A DNA stretch of 64,000 nucleotides from Pseudomonas sp. AB6 (GCF_034314105.1 NZ_JAVIWJ010000001.1:4138001-4202000), one strand, 5' to 3'. Shown: positions 1 to 8,510, numbered from the stretch's first letter. A program made the numbers and translations. Notes: a model not told the origin generated them from the letters alone.

Positions 1-249
1 TGAGGCAAGGGTGATACCCAACTGACAAGCGGACAGGTATGAGTCCAGCTGGCAGTGGACGGTGCGCAGGATATGCCCGCGCCAACCGTTTTTTTGAGCA
101 ATGGATTCGACGCGAGTCGAGCGCAGCTTGACCATGGCGAACTCTGCGGCGACGAAGAAGCCGTTGAGCAGAACCAGAATCATTGCAAAAAGAATCATGC
201 CGAAGTCGGCGAACATCGCGGAGAGGGTGATGCTAGGGGAAGGGTCCAT
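1..249 (-). CDS. CorC/HlyC-type (DUF21) membrane protein, N-terminal part
   Basis: The gene runs off the left edge, so only 83 residues are visible. They contain one long hydrophobic helix (about residues 15-37) followed by AAEFAMVKLRSTR, the conserved start of the DUF21 membrane domain of the hemolysin/CorC transporter family. Such proteins usually continue with two CBS domains and a CorC_HlyC domain, which lie outside the window. A homologue in this position next to phoR is usual in Pseudomonas. The start ATG at 249 has only a weak upstream Shine-Dalgarno. The family is linked to divalent cation transport, but the substrate cannot be read from this fragment. Confidence 0.8.
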   Translation of the reverse strand, partial: MDPSPSITLSAMFADFGMILFAMILVLLNGFFVAAEFAMVKLRSTRVESIAQKNGWRGHILRTVHCQLDSYLSACQLGITLAS

Positions 250-360
250 GGTGGAGTTTTAAAGGTTCCGTATCATCTATTGAGTGTGTTGCCGCAGCTA
301 AACCGGCGAATATGAGACCGGCAATGTAGCGGCTACCGGCCAGCTTGACTAGTGGGCTGG

Positions 361-1662
361 TTAAGAATTGATCACTTGAGTGGGCGTGAAATGGCAAGTA
401 AACGTGCAGCCTTTGCCAACTATGCTGATGATTTCCAATGTTCCGCGGTGGCGTAGCAAAACGTGCTTAACAATGGCCAAGCCAAGCCCAGTGCCGCCTG
501 TATTAGAGGCACGACTGGAATCGACGCGGTAGAAACGTTCAGTCAGGCGCGGCAAATGTTTGGTTTCAATTCCCGGTCCCGAATCCTGCACGCTCATGTG
601 TGCGCCCTGTTCGTCATCCCACCAGCGAATGTGAATCGTGCCTTCAGCCGGCGTGTATTTCACCGCATTGAACACCAGATTGGAGAAGGCGCTACGCAGT
701 TCAGGCTCGCTGCCTTTGAGCTTTGCGCTGCTATCGACGGATAACGTGATGTGCTGGTTACGATGCGCAGACAACGCTTCAGCGTCGTTTCGGATACTTT
801 GCAACAACGATGAGACGACAACCGGATGATTATCCGACGGGTAGTCGGTGGCTTCGAGCTTTGCCAGCAGCAGCAGGTCATTGAGCAACGTTTGCATGCG
901 TTCGCCTTGCTGCTGCATTTGTTGCAGCGCTCGAACCCAGCGCGGATTCACGTCCTCAGCGTTGTCAATCAAGGTTTCCAGGTAGCCGCAGATCACCGTC
1001 AGCGGCGTACGCAATTCATGGGAAACATTGGCCACAAAGTCTTTGCGCATCTGCTCAAGCTGATGAATACGGGTAACGTCGCGCACCAGCATCAAGTGTT
1101 CGTTATTGCCGTAGCGGGTGATCAGTAACTGCACGCGCACCCTGTCGTTGATCGGCGAGGGAATCTCTAGCGGTTCGACGTAGTTGTTCTGTTCGAAATA
1201 CTCTTTGAAGCGCGGATGGCGTACCAAGTTGGTTACAGGTTGACCACTGTCCTGTGGCGATTTAAGGCCTAGCAAGGTTTCTGCTGCGCGATTCCACCAT
1301 TCCAGATTCCCGTCACTGTCGAGCATGATCACAGCGTCTTTAAGCGCGGCTGTTGATTCTTGGACGCGATCAATCACCGCTTGCAGACGGCCACGCACGC
1401 GTTGGTCACGGCGTTGCAGGTGGTAGATGCTATCGAACACGTCGCCCCACAAGCCGAAACCGTCCGGCGGCGGTTCATCGGGTTGATGCTCACGGAGCCA
1501 ATCGTGCATGCGCAGCAGTTGCTTTAGCGTCCAGGCGAGGTAAATGCCAAGGCCAACCGCCATGCTCCAGCCGAAATAACCGGTGATCAATCCAACCGAC
1601 AGACAGGCGGTGACCAACAGCAGCAGGTGGCGGATCAGCGTACCGTGCCAGTTTTGATTCAA
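361..1662 (-). CDS. phoR: PhoR phosphate-regulon sensor histidine kinase
   Basis: This is the inner-membrane sensor kinase that phosphorylates PhoB when phosphate is scarce. Two N-terminal hydrophobic segments (residues 8-45) precede a PAS domain (about 100-200, with LDSDGNLEWWNRAAE). The HisKA box VSHELRTPLT has its phospho-acceptor at His215, and the ATPase domain shows the N box (NLVFNAVKYTP), DSGPGIE and GGTGLGLAIV. The length of 433 residues is normal. It lies 65 nt downstream of phoB on the same strand, the usual phoBR order, and is probably co-transcribed with it. Confidence 0.96.
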   Translation of the reverse strand: MNQNWHGTLIRHLLLLVTACLSVGLITGYFGWSMAVGLGIYLAWTLKQLLRMHDWLREHQPDEPPPDGFGLWGDVFDSIYHLQRRDQRVRGRLQAVIDRVQESTAALKDAVIMLDSDGNLEWWNRAAETLLGLKSPQDSGQPVTNLVRHPRFKEYFEQNNYVEPLEIPSPINDRVRVQLLITRYGNNEHLMLVRDVTRIHQLEQMRKDFVANVSHELRTPLTVICGYLETLIDNAEDVNPRWVRALQQMQQQGERMQTLLNDLLLLAKLEATDYPSDNHPVVVSSLLQSIRNDAEALSAHRNQHITLSVDSSAKLKGSEPELRSAFSNLVFNAVKYTPAEGTIHIRWWDDEQGAHMSVQDSGPGIETKHLPRLTERFYRVDSSRASNTGGTGLGLAIVKHVLLRHRGTLEIISIVGKGCTFTCHFTPTQVINS

Positions 1663-1727
1663 TTCAAACGCATCCTAGTCGAGTAAACGTCATCATGCTT
1701 CCAGCATGCAAAGCGCAAAAACGACGT

Positions 1728-2417
1728 TTAACTCTTTGTGGAAAAACGGTAGCCCGTGCCGCGCACGGTTTGTACCAGATTTTCGTATGTGTCGCCGAGG
1801 GCTTTACGCAGGCGCCGGATGTGTACATCCACTGTGCGTTCTTCGACATAGACGTTGCCGCCCCACACTTGGTCAAGCAGTTGGCCACGGGTATAAGCAC
1901 GTTCTTGATGGGTCATGAAAAATTGCAGTAGTCGGTATTCAGTCGGGCCCATTTCTGCGGGCTTACCATCAATGGTGACGCGATGGCTGATGGGGTCGAG
2001 TAAGAGACCGCCGACTTCGATCGGTGCCTCGCCATCCGTCGGCCCCGCTCGGCGCAATACGGCCTTCAGGCGTGCGACCAGTTCACGTGGCGAAAATGGT
2101 TTGGTGATGTAGTCGTCAGCGCCAACTTCGAGACCTTGGATCTTATTGTCTTCTTCGCCCTTGGCAGTGAGCATGATGATCGGAATGTCGCCAGTCAGTT
2201 CGTCACGCTTGAGGCGACGAGCCAGTTCGATTCCGGAAGTACCAGGCAGCATCCAGTCGAGCAGGATCAAGTCCGGTTTACGGTCAACGATGATTGCATG
2301 GGCCTGCTGAGAGTTTTCTGCTTCCATGCAGTCATAGCCGGCCATTTCTAATGCAACGGCGATCATTTCGCGAATAGGCGCTTCGTCGTCAACGATCAGA
2401 ATACTCCTGCCAGCCAT
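1728..2417 (-). CDS. phoB: PhoB phosphate-regulon response regulator
   Basis: This is an OmpR-type transcription factor activated by PhoR. The receiver domain (1-120) carries Asp10/Asp11, the phospho-acceptor Asp54 in LLDWMLPG, and the conserved Thr and Lys. The C-terminal winged helix (about 130-229) contains RTVDVHIRRLRKAL and VRGTGYRF. The start at 2417 gives 229 residues, the usual length, and has a GAGG Shine-Dalgarno 7-8 nt upstream; the ATG six codons further upstream has none. A Pho-box-like element sits upstream in the correct orientation, which fits autoregulation. Confidence 0.96.
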   Translation of the reverse strand: MAGRSILIVDDEAPIREMIAVALEMAGYDCMEAENSQQAHAIIVDRKPDLILLDWMLPGTSGIELARRLKRDELTGDIPIIMLTAKGEEDNKIQGLEVGADDYITKPFSPRELVARLKAVLRRAGPTDGEAPIEVGGLLLDPISHRVTIDGKPAEMGPTEYRLLQFFMTHQERAYTRGQLLDQVWGGNVYVEERTVDVHIRRLRKALGDTYENLVQTVRGTGYRFSTKS

Positions 2418-2428
2418 GCTCAATCCTC

Positions 2429-2446
2429 TTGTCATTTAACTGTCTT
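2429..2446 (+). promoter_or_regulatory. Pho-box-like element facing the secreted-repeat gene
   Basis: TTGTCAT-TTAA-CTGTCTT matches 12 of 14 positions of the two 7-bp half-sites of the Pho box (CTGTCAT-N4-CTGTCAT). It points right, towards the gene at 2568, with an AT-rich TTAGATAA stretch 8-16 bp downstream that could hold a -10. It lies only 12-29 nt before the phoB start codon, too close to act as the phoB promoter itself. Assignment is by eye only. Confidence 0.45.
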
Positions 2447-2453
2447 GGAGCGC

Positions 2454-2487
2454 ATTAGATAACGGAATTATTGCAGTCGTGTGACAG
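2454..2487 (-). promoter_or_regulatory. Probable phoB promoter with Pho box
   Basis: On the minus strand CTGTCAC-ACGA-CTGCAAT (2487-2470) matches 11 of 14 half-site positions of the Pho box. It is followed after 10 bp by TCTAAT (2459-2454), a 5/6 match to a -10 hexamer. PhoB-activated promoters typically have the box in place of the -35 at about this spacing. Transcription would start near 2447, leaving a leader of about 30 nt before phoB. Confidence 0.55.
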
Positions 2488-2567
2488 CTTGGGTGGTCAC
2501 TGGCTTCACTGCCCGCTCTAGGTCTAAGCTTAGGCTCCGACTTAAAGCAAATAAGAGGACGTATCCG

Positions 2568-2945
2568 ATGACTAATATTTCTAAGACCTTGCTCGGCTTG
2601 TTCACCGTGGCAGCCTTGGCTACTTCGGGAATGGCGTTTGCTATGGACCCTGCCATGATGAAAGGCGGGATGATGGTCGATCAGAAGGGCATGACGCTTT
2701 ATACCTTCGACAAGGACACCATGGCGGGTAAATCCATGTGTAATGACAAATGCGCTGAAAACTGGCCGCCGTTAATGGCTCCGGCCGATGGTAAAGCCAT
2801 GGGTAAGTGGTCAATGGTCAAACGTGATGACGGTAAAATGCAATGGGCCTTTGATGGCAAGCCGCTCTACACTTTCAAGATGGACAAAAAAGCGGGTGAC
2901 ATGATGGGTGATGGCAAGGGTAACGTTTGGCACATGGTCAAATAA
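2568..2945 (+). CDS. Secreted-repeat (PF03640, COG4315-type) protein
   Basis: A 125-residue exported protein with a clear signal peptide (NISKTLLGLFTVAALATSGMAFA). It carries two copies of the small repeat typical of the 'lipoprotein_15/secreted repeat' family: KGMTLYTFDKDTMAGKSMCN and GKPLYTFKMDKKAGD, with CNDKCAENWPP between them. It is rich in Met and Lys. The family function is unknown. The start at 2568 follows an AGAGGA Shine-Dalgarno and begins directly with the signal peptide, so the longer upstream reading frame is not used. It is divergent from phoB, and a Pho-box-like element lies in the shared region, suggesting phosphate control (inference). Confidence 0.85.
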   Translation: MTNISKTLLGLFTVAALATSGMAFAMDPAMMKGGMMVDQKGMTLYTFDKDTMAGKSMCNDKCAENWPPLMAPADGKAMGKWSMVKRDDGKMQWAFDGKPLYTFKMDKKAGDMMGDGKGNVWHMVK

Positions 2946-2966
2946 CCCAAACCTATGCAACGCGGC

Positions 2967-2991
2967 GACCGTCAGCGTGGTGCTGACGGTC
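2967..2991. terminator. Hairpin between convergent genes
   Basis: A perfect 10-bp stem (GACCGTCAGC / GCTGACGGTC) with a 5-nt loop lies between the secreted-repeat gene and the convergent ubiA, touching the ubiA stop codon. There is no T tract on either side, so it is a weak terminator candidate or an RNA 3'-end stabiliser. Confidence 0.4.
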
Positions 2992-3880
2992 AGCGCAGCG
3001 CGTAGTCTGCAACGATGCCCAGGAAAATCGCTAGTCCGGCCCAATGGTTATGCAAAAAAGCCTTGAGGCAGCGTTGCGGCTCACGGTTGCGCGTGTACCA
3101 GAACTCCCAGGCGAAGCACGCGGCGGCCACCAGCAGTCCCAGGTGAAAATAGGTTCCCAGCTCGAAGCGTGATCCGGCCAGCAGCAGACAGCCTAACGCC
3201 AGCGCTTGCAGCGTCAGGATAATCACCCGGTCAGCGTCACCAAACAGCACGGCTGTAGATTTGACGCCGATTTTCAAGTCGTCTTCGCGGTCTGTCATTG
3301 CGTAGTAGGTGTCGTAGCCCACCGTCCACAGCAGGTTAGCGATGTAGAGCAACCACGCTGCTGCGGGTAGGTCGCCGGTCTGGGCGGTAAAGGCCATCGG
3401 CATCCCCCACGAAAACGCCGCGCCCAGCACCACTTGCGGGTAATAGGTGTAGCGCTTCATGAAGGGGTAACTGGCCGCCAGCAGCAGGCCGCCAAACGAC
3501 AGCCAGACTGTTATCGAATTGGTGAGCAACACTAACAGAAAGCTCAAACCCACCAGTACCGCGAACAACACCAATGCCTCCCGAGAGCTGACTTTTCCGC
3601 TGACTAATGGACGCTGTTCCGTACGTTTGACGTGACCATCGACCTTGCGGTCAGCGAAGTCATTGATCACGCAGCCCGCAGCGCGCATCAAAAACACCCC
3701 TCCGACAAAGATCAGCAGATTGCCAACCGACGGCACGCCTTTAGCGGCAATCCACAGCGCCCACAACGTCGGCCATAGCAGTAAATAAATGCCGATGGGT
3801 TTGTCGATACGGGTCAATTGAACAAAGTCCCACACCCGAGGGTTAAGGCGATTTAGGGACTTAAGCAAGCTCACGTACAT
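2990..3880 (-). CDS. ubiA: 4-hydroxybenzoate polyprenyltransferase UbiA
   Basis: An integral-membrane enzyme that attaches the polyprenyl tail to 4-hydroxybenzoate in ubiquinone synthesis. Both Asp-rich motifs of the family are visible: NDFADRKVD (after the second helix) and DREDDLKIG, between about eight hydrophobic helices. The start MYVSLLKSLNRLNP at 3880 gives 296 residues, the normal size; its ATG shares one base with the TGA stop of ubiC (TGATG), indicating translational coupling in a ubiC-ubiA operon. Confidence 0.95.
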   Translation of the reverse strand: MYVSLLKSLNRLNPRVWDFVQLTRIDKPIGIYLLLWPTLWALWIAAKGVPSVGNLLIFVGGVFLMRAAGCVINDFADRKVDGHVKRTEQRPLVSGKVSSREALVLFAVLVGLSFLLVLLTNSITVWLSFGGLLLAASYPFMKRYTYYPQVVLGAAFSWGMPMAFTAQTGDLPAAAWLLYIANLLWTVGYDTYYAMTDREDDLKIGVKSTAVLFGDADRVIILTLQALALGCLLLAGSRFELGTYFHLGLLVAAACFAWEFWYTRNREPQRCLKAFLHNHWAGLAIFLGIVADYALR

Positions 3881-4455
3881 CAATGACGCTCCGTTACAGC
3901 GGTGCCGGTAGTTCCGACCGCGCGCCAAAAGTTCGGCAGGAAGACTTCCGCCACCAACAGATTTAACGCTCCCCGGCTAAAGCAAGAGCGCCGCCCCCAT
4001 AAACCGTTGGCGGTGTCCTCGATGGGCAACCATTCGACTGGATAGCGACAGACTCCAAGTGGGCCACGTTCGAACGCTTCGTCGCAAAACAGTAATTCGC
4101 CAAGGGAGCGGGTGCCCAGTTCGTCCATGTTCAAACCGCCTTGTTGCAGGGCACTTTGGGCCGCTACGCTACGGGCAAACACCCACTTCTGGCCGTTGCC
4201 CCGCAGATACACCTCCCGTACCCAGCCGATACTCTGGTCGGGCAGCGACAGCGCAGCGCATTCGTCGGGGCGCAAGACTTGCCATCCTTCTAACAATGGC
4301 AAAATGCTGAAACCATTGGCCGACTGACGCGTCAGACGACGAGTCAGGGAGTCCTGATTGAATAGCCAATCGAGCACAACAGGCTCGGGCAACTCCATTA
4401 GTTGATGTTGCTGACGCCAGTCAGAAGCAACGAGAAGAGTATTTTGTTGGGGCAC
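3880..4455 (-). CDS. ubiC: Chorismate pyruvate-lyase UbiC
   Basis: This enzyme removes pyruvate from chorismate to give 4-hydroxybenzoate, the substrate of the next gene product, UbiA. The 191-residue sequence shows family hallmarks: DSLTRRL near residue 35, a WVREVYLRG segment in the middle, and LLVAEVFLPNFW at the C-terminus. It is soluble, with no signal peptide. Its stop codon overlaps the ubiA start. It is divergent from the rubredoxin gene across a 200-nt gap. Confidence 0.93.
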   Translation of the reverse strand: MPQQNTLLVASDWRQQHQLMELPEPVVLDWLFNQDSLTRRLTRQSANGFSILPLLEGWQVLRPDECAALSLPDQSIGWVREVYLRGNGQKWVFARSVAAQSALQQGGLNMDELGTRSLGELLFCDEAFERGPLGVCRYPVEWLPIEDTANGLWGRRSCFSRGALNLLVAEVFLPNFWRAVGTTGTAVTERH

Positions 4456-4656
4456 GGTGGGTAATTATTGGCAACAATCGAGGCGAAGAGCTTAGCATGT
4501 TTGATTGCTGGGTCTGAGCCTGCGGTGCAACCCGCCTACATAGATCCCGCTTGCATCTGAGCGCGTCGATCAGTACAAACGCCCTAAGCTTGGCGGCAAT
4601 TACTTTACTTAAAGACTACTTTGGCCATGAAAGCCTGAGAACCGAGAGAATATACG

Positions 4657-4827
4657 ATGAAGAAGAAGTGGCAATGCATTGTTTGTGGTTTGATTTATAA
4701 CGAAGCCGATGGCTGGCCGGACGACGGGATTGCGCCAGGGACGTTGTGGCAGGACGTGCCTGCGGATTGGCTGTGCCCGGACTGTGGCGTTGGCAAAATG
4801 GATTTTGAAATGATCGAAATCGGCTGA
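4657..4827 (+). CDS. rubA: Rubredoxin
   Basis: A 56-residue rubredoxin, a one-iron electron carrier. The two metal-binding knuckles are Cys7-x-x-Cys10-Gly and Cys40-x-x-Cys43-Gly, with the typical WPDDGIAPGT and WLCPDCG segments. The Shine-Dalgarno is a GAGAG about 8 nt before the ATG. The reductase that passes electrons from NADH follows 46 nt downstream. P. aeruginosa has two rubredoxins in tandem here; only one is present in this window. Confidence 0.93.
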   Translation: MKKKWQCIVCGLIYNEADGWPDDGIAPGTLWQDVPADWLCPDCGVGKMDFEMIEIG

Positions 4828-4873
4828 TAGCTGTTCGATTCTCTATGCAATGCACTTCAATCGGGAAAACGTA

Positions 4874-6022
4874 ATGAACGCACCTGTCGTGATCGTCGGC
4901 ACTGGCTTGGCTGGGTATAACCTGGCCAGGGAGTTTCGCAAACTGGATAGCGAAACACCGCTGCTGCTCATTACTGCGGATGACGGGCGTTCTTACTCCA
5001 AACCGATGCTTTCTACCGGTTTTGGCAAAAACAAAGAAGCTGATGGTTTTAGCATGGCAGAACCCGGCGCAATGGCTGAGCAACTAAAGGCCGAAGTGCG
5101 AACCCACACCCGTGTGACTGGCATCGACCCCGGTCACAAGCGATTGTGGATAGGCGAGGAGGCGGTGTATTACCGCGACTTGATCCTGGCGTGGGGCGCT
5201 GAAACAGTGCGGGTTCCTGTTGACGGCGATGCTGGTGAGTCGATTTTCCCAATCAATGACCTGGAGGATTACGCGCGTTTTCGTACAGCGGCAGCGGGCA
5301 AGCGCCGGGTAGTGATTTTGGGCGCCGGGTTGATTGGCTGTGAATTTGCTAATGACCTTATTCTGGGCGGTTATGAGGTTGAACTGGTGGCGCCGTGCGA
5401 GCAGGTGATGCCGACCCTGCTCCATCCGGCTGCCGCCGCTGCCGTGCAAGCGGGTTTGGAAGGCTTGGGGGCTCGCTTCCACCTTGGCCCCGTGCTGGCT
5501 CGACTCTTACGCACAGAGCAAGGGCTTGAGGCGCATTTGTCGGACGGCGAGGTATTGCCCTGTGACCTAGTGATCTCAGCTATAGGTTTGCGTCCACGTA
5601 TCGACTTGGCAGCGGCGGCCGGTTTGCAAACTGATCGCGGGGTGACCGTTGATCGTCACCTGAAGACTTCTCACGCCAACATTTATGCGCTGGGTGACTG
5701 TGCTCAAGTTGATGGCTTGAATCTGCTGTACGTCATGCCATTGATGAGCTGTGCCCGAGCCCTGGCCCAAACGCTTTCGGGCAACGCGACGGCGGTTAGC
5801 TATGGTCCGATGCCTATTACGGTAAAAACGCCAGTATGCCCGTTAGTGGTTTCGCCTCCTCCTCGCGGCATAGACGGCGTCTGGACAGTGGAAGGGCGGG
5901 GTGCCGATATCAAAGCGCTTTGCCATGACGTTGACGGTAAGTTGCTCGGTTATGCATTGACCGGCACGGCTGTAACGGAAAAATTGGCGTTTAATAAAGT
6001 TCTACCTCCACTGTTGGCATAA
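4874..6022 (+). CDS. rubB: Rubredoxin-NAD(+) reductase
   Basis: An FAD- and NADH-dependent pyridine nucleotide-disulfide-type oxidoreductase that reduces rubredoxin. The FAD-binding site is VIVGTGLAGYNLARE near the N-terminus, the NAD-binding site GAGLIGCEFANDL lies at about residues 155-167, and the second FAD contact is IYALGDCA. The start at 4874 gives 382 residues and places the Rossmann motif at the N-terminus; an in-frame ATG at 4850 is less likely. It forms an operon with the rubredoxin gene upstream and may supply electrons to alkane hydroxylation or oxidative-stress enzymes. Confidence 0.93.
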   Translation: MNAPVVIVGTGLAGYNLAREFRKLDSETPLLLITADDGRSYSKPMLSTGFGKNKEADGFSMAEPGAMAEQLKAEVRTHTRVTGIDPGHKRLWIGEEAVYYRDLILAWGAETVRVPVDGDAGESIFPINDLEDYARFRTAAAGKRRVVILGAGLIGCEFANDLILGGYEVELVAPCEQVMPTLLHPAAAAAVQAGLEGLGARFHLGPVLARLLRTEQGLEAHLSDGEVLPCDLVISAIGLRPRIDLAAAAGLQTDRGVTVDRHLKTSHANIYALGDCAQVDGLNLLYVMPLMSCARALAQTLSGNATAVSYGPMPITVKTPVCPLVVSPPPRGIDGVWTVEGRGADIKALCHDVDGKLLGYALTGTAVTEKLAFNKVLPPLLA

Positions 6023-6216
6023 ATACCAGTCGTTCTGTCGGATAAGCCACGGTATCGGCGCGATAAACGTCGCGTCCAGGGTGGCGCGGGTATCAGCAGC
6101 ATGCCATTCTCATTCCCGTCTGCCGCACCGTAGAGCAGTTGCGGCACTTTGGTCGCCGTTCGGGAAGAACGGCACGGACATAACAACAAAAATCCAAACC
6201 GTCAAAGAGGCTTTAT

Positions 6217-6492
6217 ATGCGTAAACCAGAACTCGCAGCCGCTATCGCTGAAAAAGCAGATCTAACCAAGGAACAAGCGAACCGCGTTCTTAACGCCGTT
6301 CTTGAGGAAATCACGGGTGCCTTACATCGTAAGGACAGCGTAACGCTGGTCGGCTTCGGTACTTTCTTGCAACGACACCGTGGTGCTCGTACCGGCAAAA
6401 ATCCGCAGACGGGTGAGCCAGTCAAAATAAAGGCAAGTAACACCGTGGCCTTTAAACCCGGAAAGTCCTTGAAAGACAGCGTTAATCCGTAA
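6217..6492 (+). CDS. hupA: HU-family DNA-binding protein
   Basis: A small histone-like protein that bends and compacts DNA as a dimer. The 91 residues show the HU fold: MRKPELAAAIAEKADLT, VGFGTFLQRHRGARTGKNPQTGE (the DNA-contacting arm), and a C-terminal FKPGKSLKDSVN. The ATG follows an AAAGAGG Shine-Dalgarno. The 194-nt gap after rubB contains two small stem-loops (6121-6146 and 6155-6173) without T tracts. A strong terminator follows the gene, so it is probably monocistronic. Confidence 0.93.
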   Translation: MRKPELAAAIAEKADLTKEQANRVLNAVLEEITGALHRKDSVTLVGFGTFLQRHRGARTGKNPQTGEPVKIKASNTVAFKPGKSLKDSVNP

Positions 6493-6534
6493 TCTGTCTG
6501 ACGCCTTAGCGGGAGGCGGATAGCAGCAAAAAAT

Positions 6535-6566
6535 GGGCACGCCGACTCGATCGGGTGCCCTTTTTT
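6535..6566 (+). terminator. Intrinsic terminator after hupA
   Basis: GGGCAC / GTGCCC stem extended inward by CCGA / TCGG across one bulged G, loop CTCGA, then six T's. A classical rho-independent terminator. Confidence 0.9.
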
Positions 6567-6624
6567 ATGCGTACACTGCAGCGTTCGCCGCTTTGAATAA
6601 ACGGTTTTTTACTGAGGTTGTGCA

Positions 6625-7002
6625 ATGAAGTTTCGTTTTCTTTTATGGATGCTCGGCCTGTTGATGGCTAAGGCCAGTCGCAATAATCCGGCTTTTCAAA
6701 GTCAGTTGGCCGGTAAAGAGCTGACCTTTCAGCTGGATACCTTTGACGGCAAGATTGCTCGGCATTTCATCGTTAGCGGACAGCGCCTTGTCAGTAAACC
6801 AGGAGTGGTTGCCGAGCCGGCGTTCGCGATTTCTTTCAAGGATGCGGCATTTGGTTTCGCCACGATGCAGGCCAAGAACAAGCAATTGGCATTTATGCAG
6901 GGCATTCAAAACAAAGATATTTTGATAAAGGGCAACCCTGGATTGGTTATCTGGTTCCAAGGTTTGACCAAATATTTGAAGCCGAAGAAAAAGACGGTTT
7001 AG
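6625..7002 (+). CDS. SCP2-like protein of unknown function
   Basis: A 125-residue protein conserved at this place in Pseudomonas. The N-terminus (MKFRFLLWMLGLLMAK) is hydrophobic, a possible anchor. The rest resembles the sterol carrier protein 2 fold: a strand-rich start (GKELTFQLDTFDGKIARHFIVSGQRL), then FAISFKDAAFGFATM, and a GNPGLVIWFQGL helix near the end. Homologues have been loosely annotated as 'helicase', for which nothing in the sequence speaks. Lipid or hydrophobic ligand binding is an inference from the fold. It starts 58 nt after the hupA terminator and converges on the HDOD gene. Confidence 0.75.
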   Translation: MKFRFLLWMLGLLMAKASRNNPAFQSQLAGKELTFQLDTFDGKIARHFIVSGQRLVSKPGVVAEPAFAISFKDAAFGFATMQAKNKQLAFMQGIQNKDILIKGNPGLVIWFQGLTKYLKPKKKTV

Positions 7003-7035
7003 CAGCGAACACATTTTGCTGACATTTCAGTGCTG

Positions 7036-8433
7036 CTACTGATTGAACTGCGACGCCAGTTCGCGCAGCAGCACTTCGGCCTCCAGCACTTTTTGCACTG
7101 ACTCTTCGGCTTTTTCCCGCGACAGACCCAAACGTGTGAATAGCTCATCTGGAATGTTTTCTTGCGGCCCAGAGCCGATGCCGTGTTTGCGCAGTAATCG
7201 GACTGTCAGGCACACCAAATTTGCGTACTCGCAGTGAGCGCCTGCATAACTTGGATCATGCTGGAAGCGCAATGCTATTGCCAATTCTTCAGGCATGTCC
7301 CAATAGCGCATCAGCCAGGCGCCAATTTGTTCACGGCTAATGCCGAGCAGATGCTGTTCGACATAGCTGTGGCACAAGTGTGGGTTGACTTCCAGATGAC
7401 GGCAAATCAGTGAGAAATGCGGTGGGAACACGTGAGCCAAGAGCAGGTAACCGAAGTTGTGCAGCAGGCCTGCCAGGTAGGTCAACCCAGCTTCCGGGCG
7501 TTGAGCTCGGGGCATAGCGCGGGTTAGGCCCTCGATTACGGCGGCAGTGTAAATCGACTGTTGCCAATACGGCGTAGTCTGTTGGGGGTGATCTTTGGGC
7601 AAGCTCAGAGTTTTGCCCAACGCCAGGCCCAACGCCAGATTGATTACCAGATCAAAACCCAGCACGCGAACAATGGCGTCTTCCACCGAGCGAATTTTGC
7701 CAGGAGACGCGTAATAAGGTGATGCCGCCCAACTGACAACCTGGGCAGCCAGCGCCGGGTCAGTCTCGACCACGCCGGTTATGTCATCGATGGTGGCGTT
7801 GGGATCGACGCGCAATTTGATGATCTTTTGTGCAGTTTCCGCCAGAGGCGGTATCTCCAGCGTGGCTTCCAGACGCTGCTGAATACGGCGCGCTGTGAAC
7901 GCATGCATCGCTTGAATGATTTCTTCGCGGTCATCGTCCGGGCGATCCAGGTTCGGACGGATCGTGATCAGGGGCTCGCCGAAATTCGCGGCGCTGGCTT
8001 TGCTCACCATACCTTTGAAGTCTTCGCAAGAAATCTCCAGGAGCACCCCCGTCTCGCCGGAGTTGATCAGCAACGTGGGTTCTTGTAGCAGCCGTTCCTC
8101 ATACAGACACGGCGAGCCATTCAGCCCTGGCAGGCCGGGCAACAGGCTACGGTTGCTTTTGCCGAGCAAGCGCACAAGGCGCTCTTCATTCATGGCGCTG
8201 AGCTTGCGCCCCGTCAATTCGGCCAAGCGATTGAGGTCGAGTAAATGACTCTGTGGGAATAACACCAACAGCGGGCCCACAGCATCGTCGACTAATATCG
8301 CCTGAAGTTTTCTAGATGCAGGGAGACTATTGTCATCAATGACTTCGCTGTATCCGATGGCAAGTTTGTCCAGCAACAACCGGATGACAGAGGGGGCGAG
8401 CGGGATTGCATCGGCGAAGGCAACTTCTGTCAT
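7036..8433 (-). CDS. YbaK-like deacylase domain fused to HDOD domain
   Basis: A 465-residue two-domain protein. Residues about 12-160 resemble the YbaK/ProX aminoacyl-tRNA deacylase fold (LLDKLAIGYSEVIDD, ILVDDAVGPLLVLFPQSHLLDLNRLAELTGRKL, CEDFKGMV). Residues about 195-400 are an HDOD domain (LEIPPLAETAQKIIKLRVDPNATIDDITGVVETDPALAAQVVSWA, YLAGLLHNFGYLLLAHVFP). HDOD domains are non-catalytic relatives of HD phosphohydrolases that act in signalling. The fusion is known in Pseudomonas, but its role is unknown. It lies 77 nt downstream of recG on the same strand. Confidence 0.8.
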   Translation of the reverse strand: MTEVAFADAIPLAPSVIRLLLDKLAIGYSEVIDDNSLPASRKLQAILVDDAVGPLLVLFPQSHLLDLNRLAELTGRKLSAMNEERLVRLLGKSNRSLLPGLPGLNGSPCLYEERLLQEPTLLINSGETGVLLEISCEDFKGMVSKASAANFGEPLITIRPNLDRPDDDREEIIQAMHAFTARRIQQRLEATLEIPPLAETAQKIIKLRVDPNATIDDITGVVETDPALAAQVVSWAASPYYASPGKIRSVEDAIVRVLGFDLVINLALGLALGKTLSLPKDHPQQTTPYWQQSIYTAAVIEGLTRAMPRAQRPEAGLTYLAGLLHNFGYLLLAHVFPPHFSLICRHLEVNPHLCHSYVEQHLLGISREQIGAWLMRYWDMPEELAIALRFQHDPSYAGAHCEYANLVCLTVRLLRKHGIGSGPQENIPDELFTRLGLSREKAEESVQKVLEAEVLLRELASQFNQ

Positions 8434-8510
8434 GGTCCGTATCCAAATTCTTACAATCGAAGGAGTATAACCAGCCTGATTATTTCTGCATTGTTATTGG
8501 CGGATGACTC

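Noticed and set aside
6625..7002. Helicase annotation used for some homologues
   Set aside because: The 125-residue protein has no P-loop or helicase motif; an SCP2-like fold fits better.
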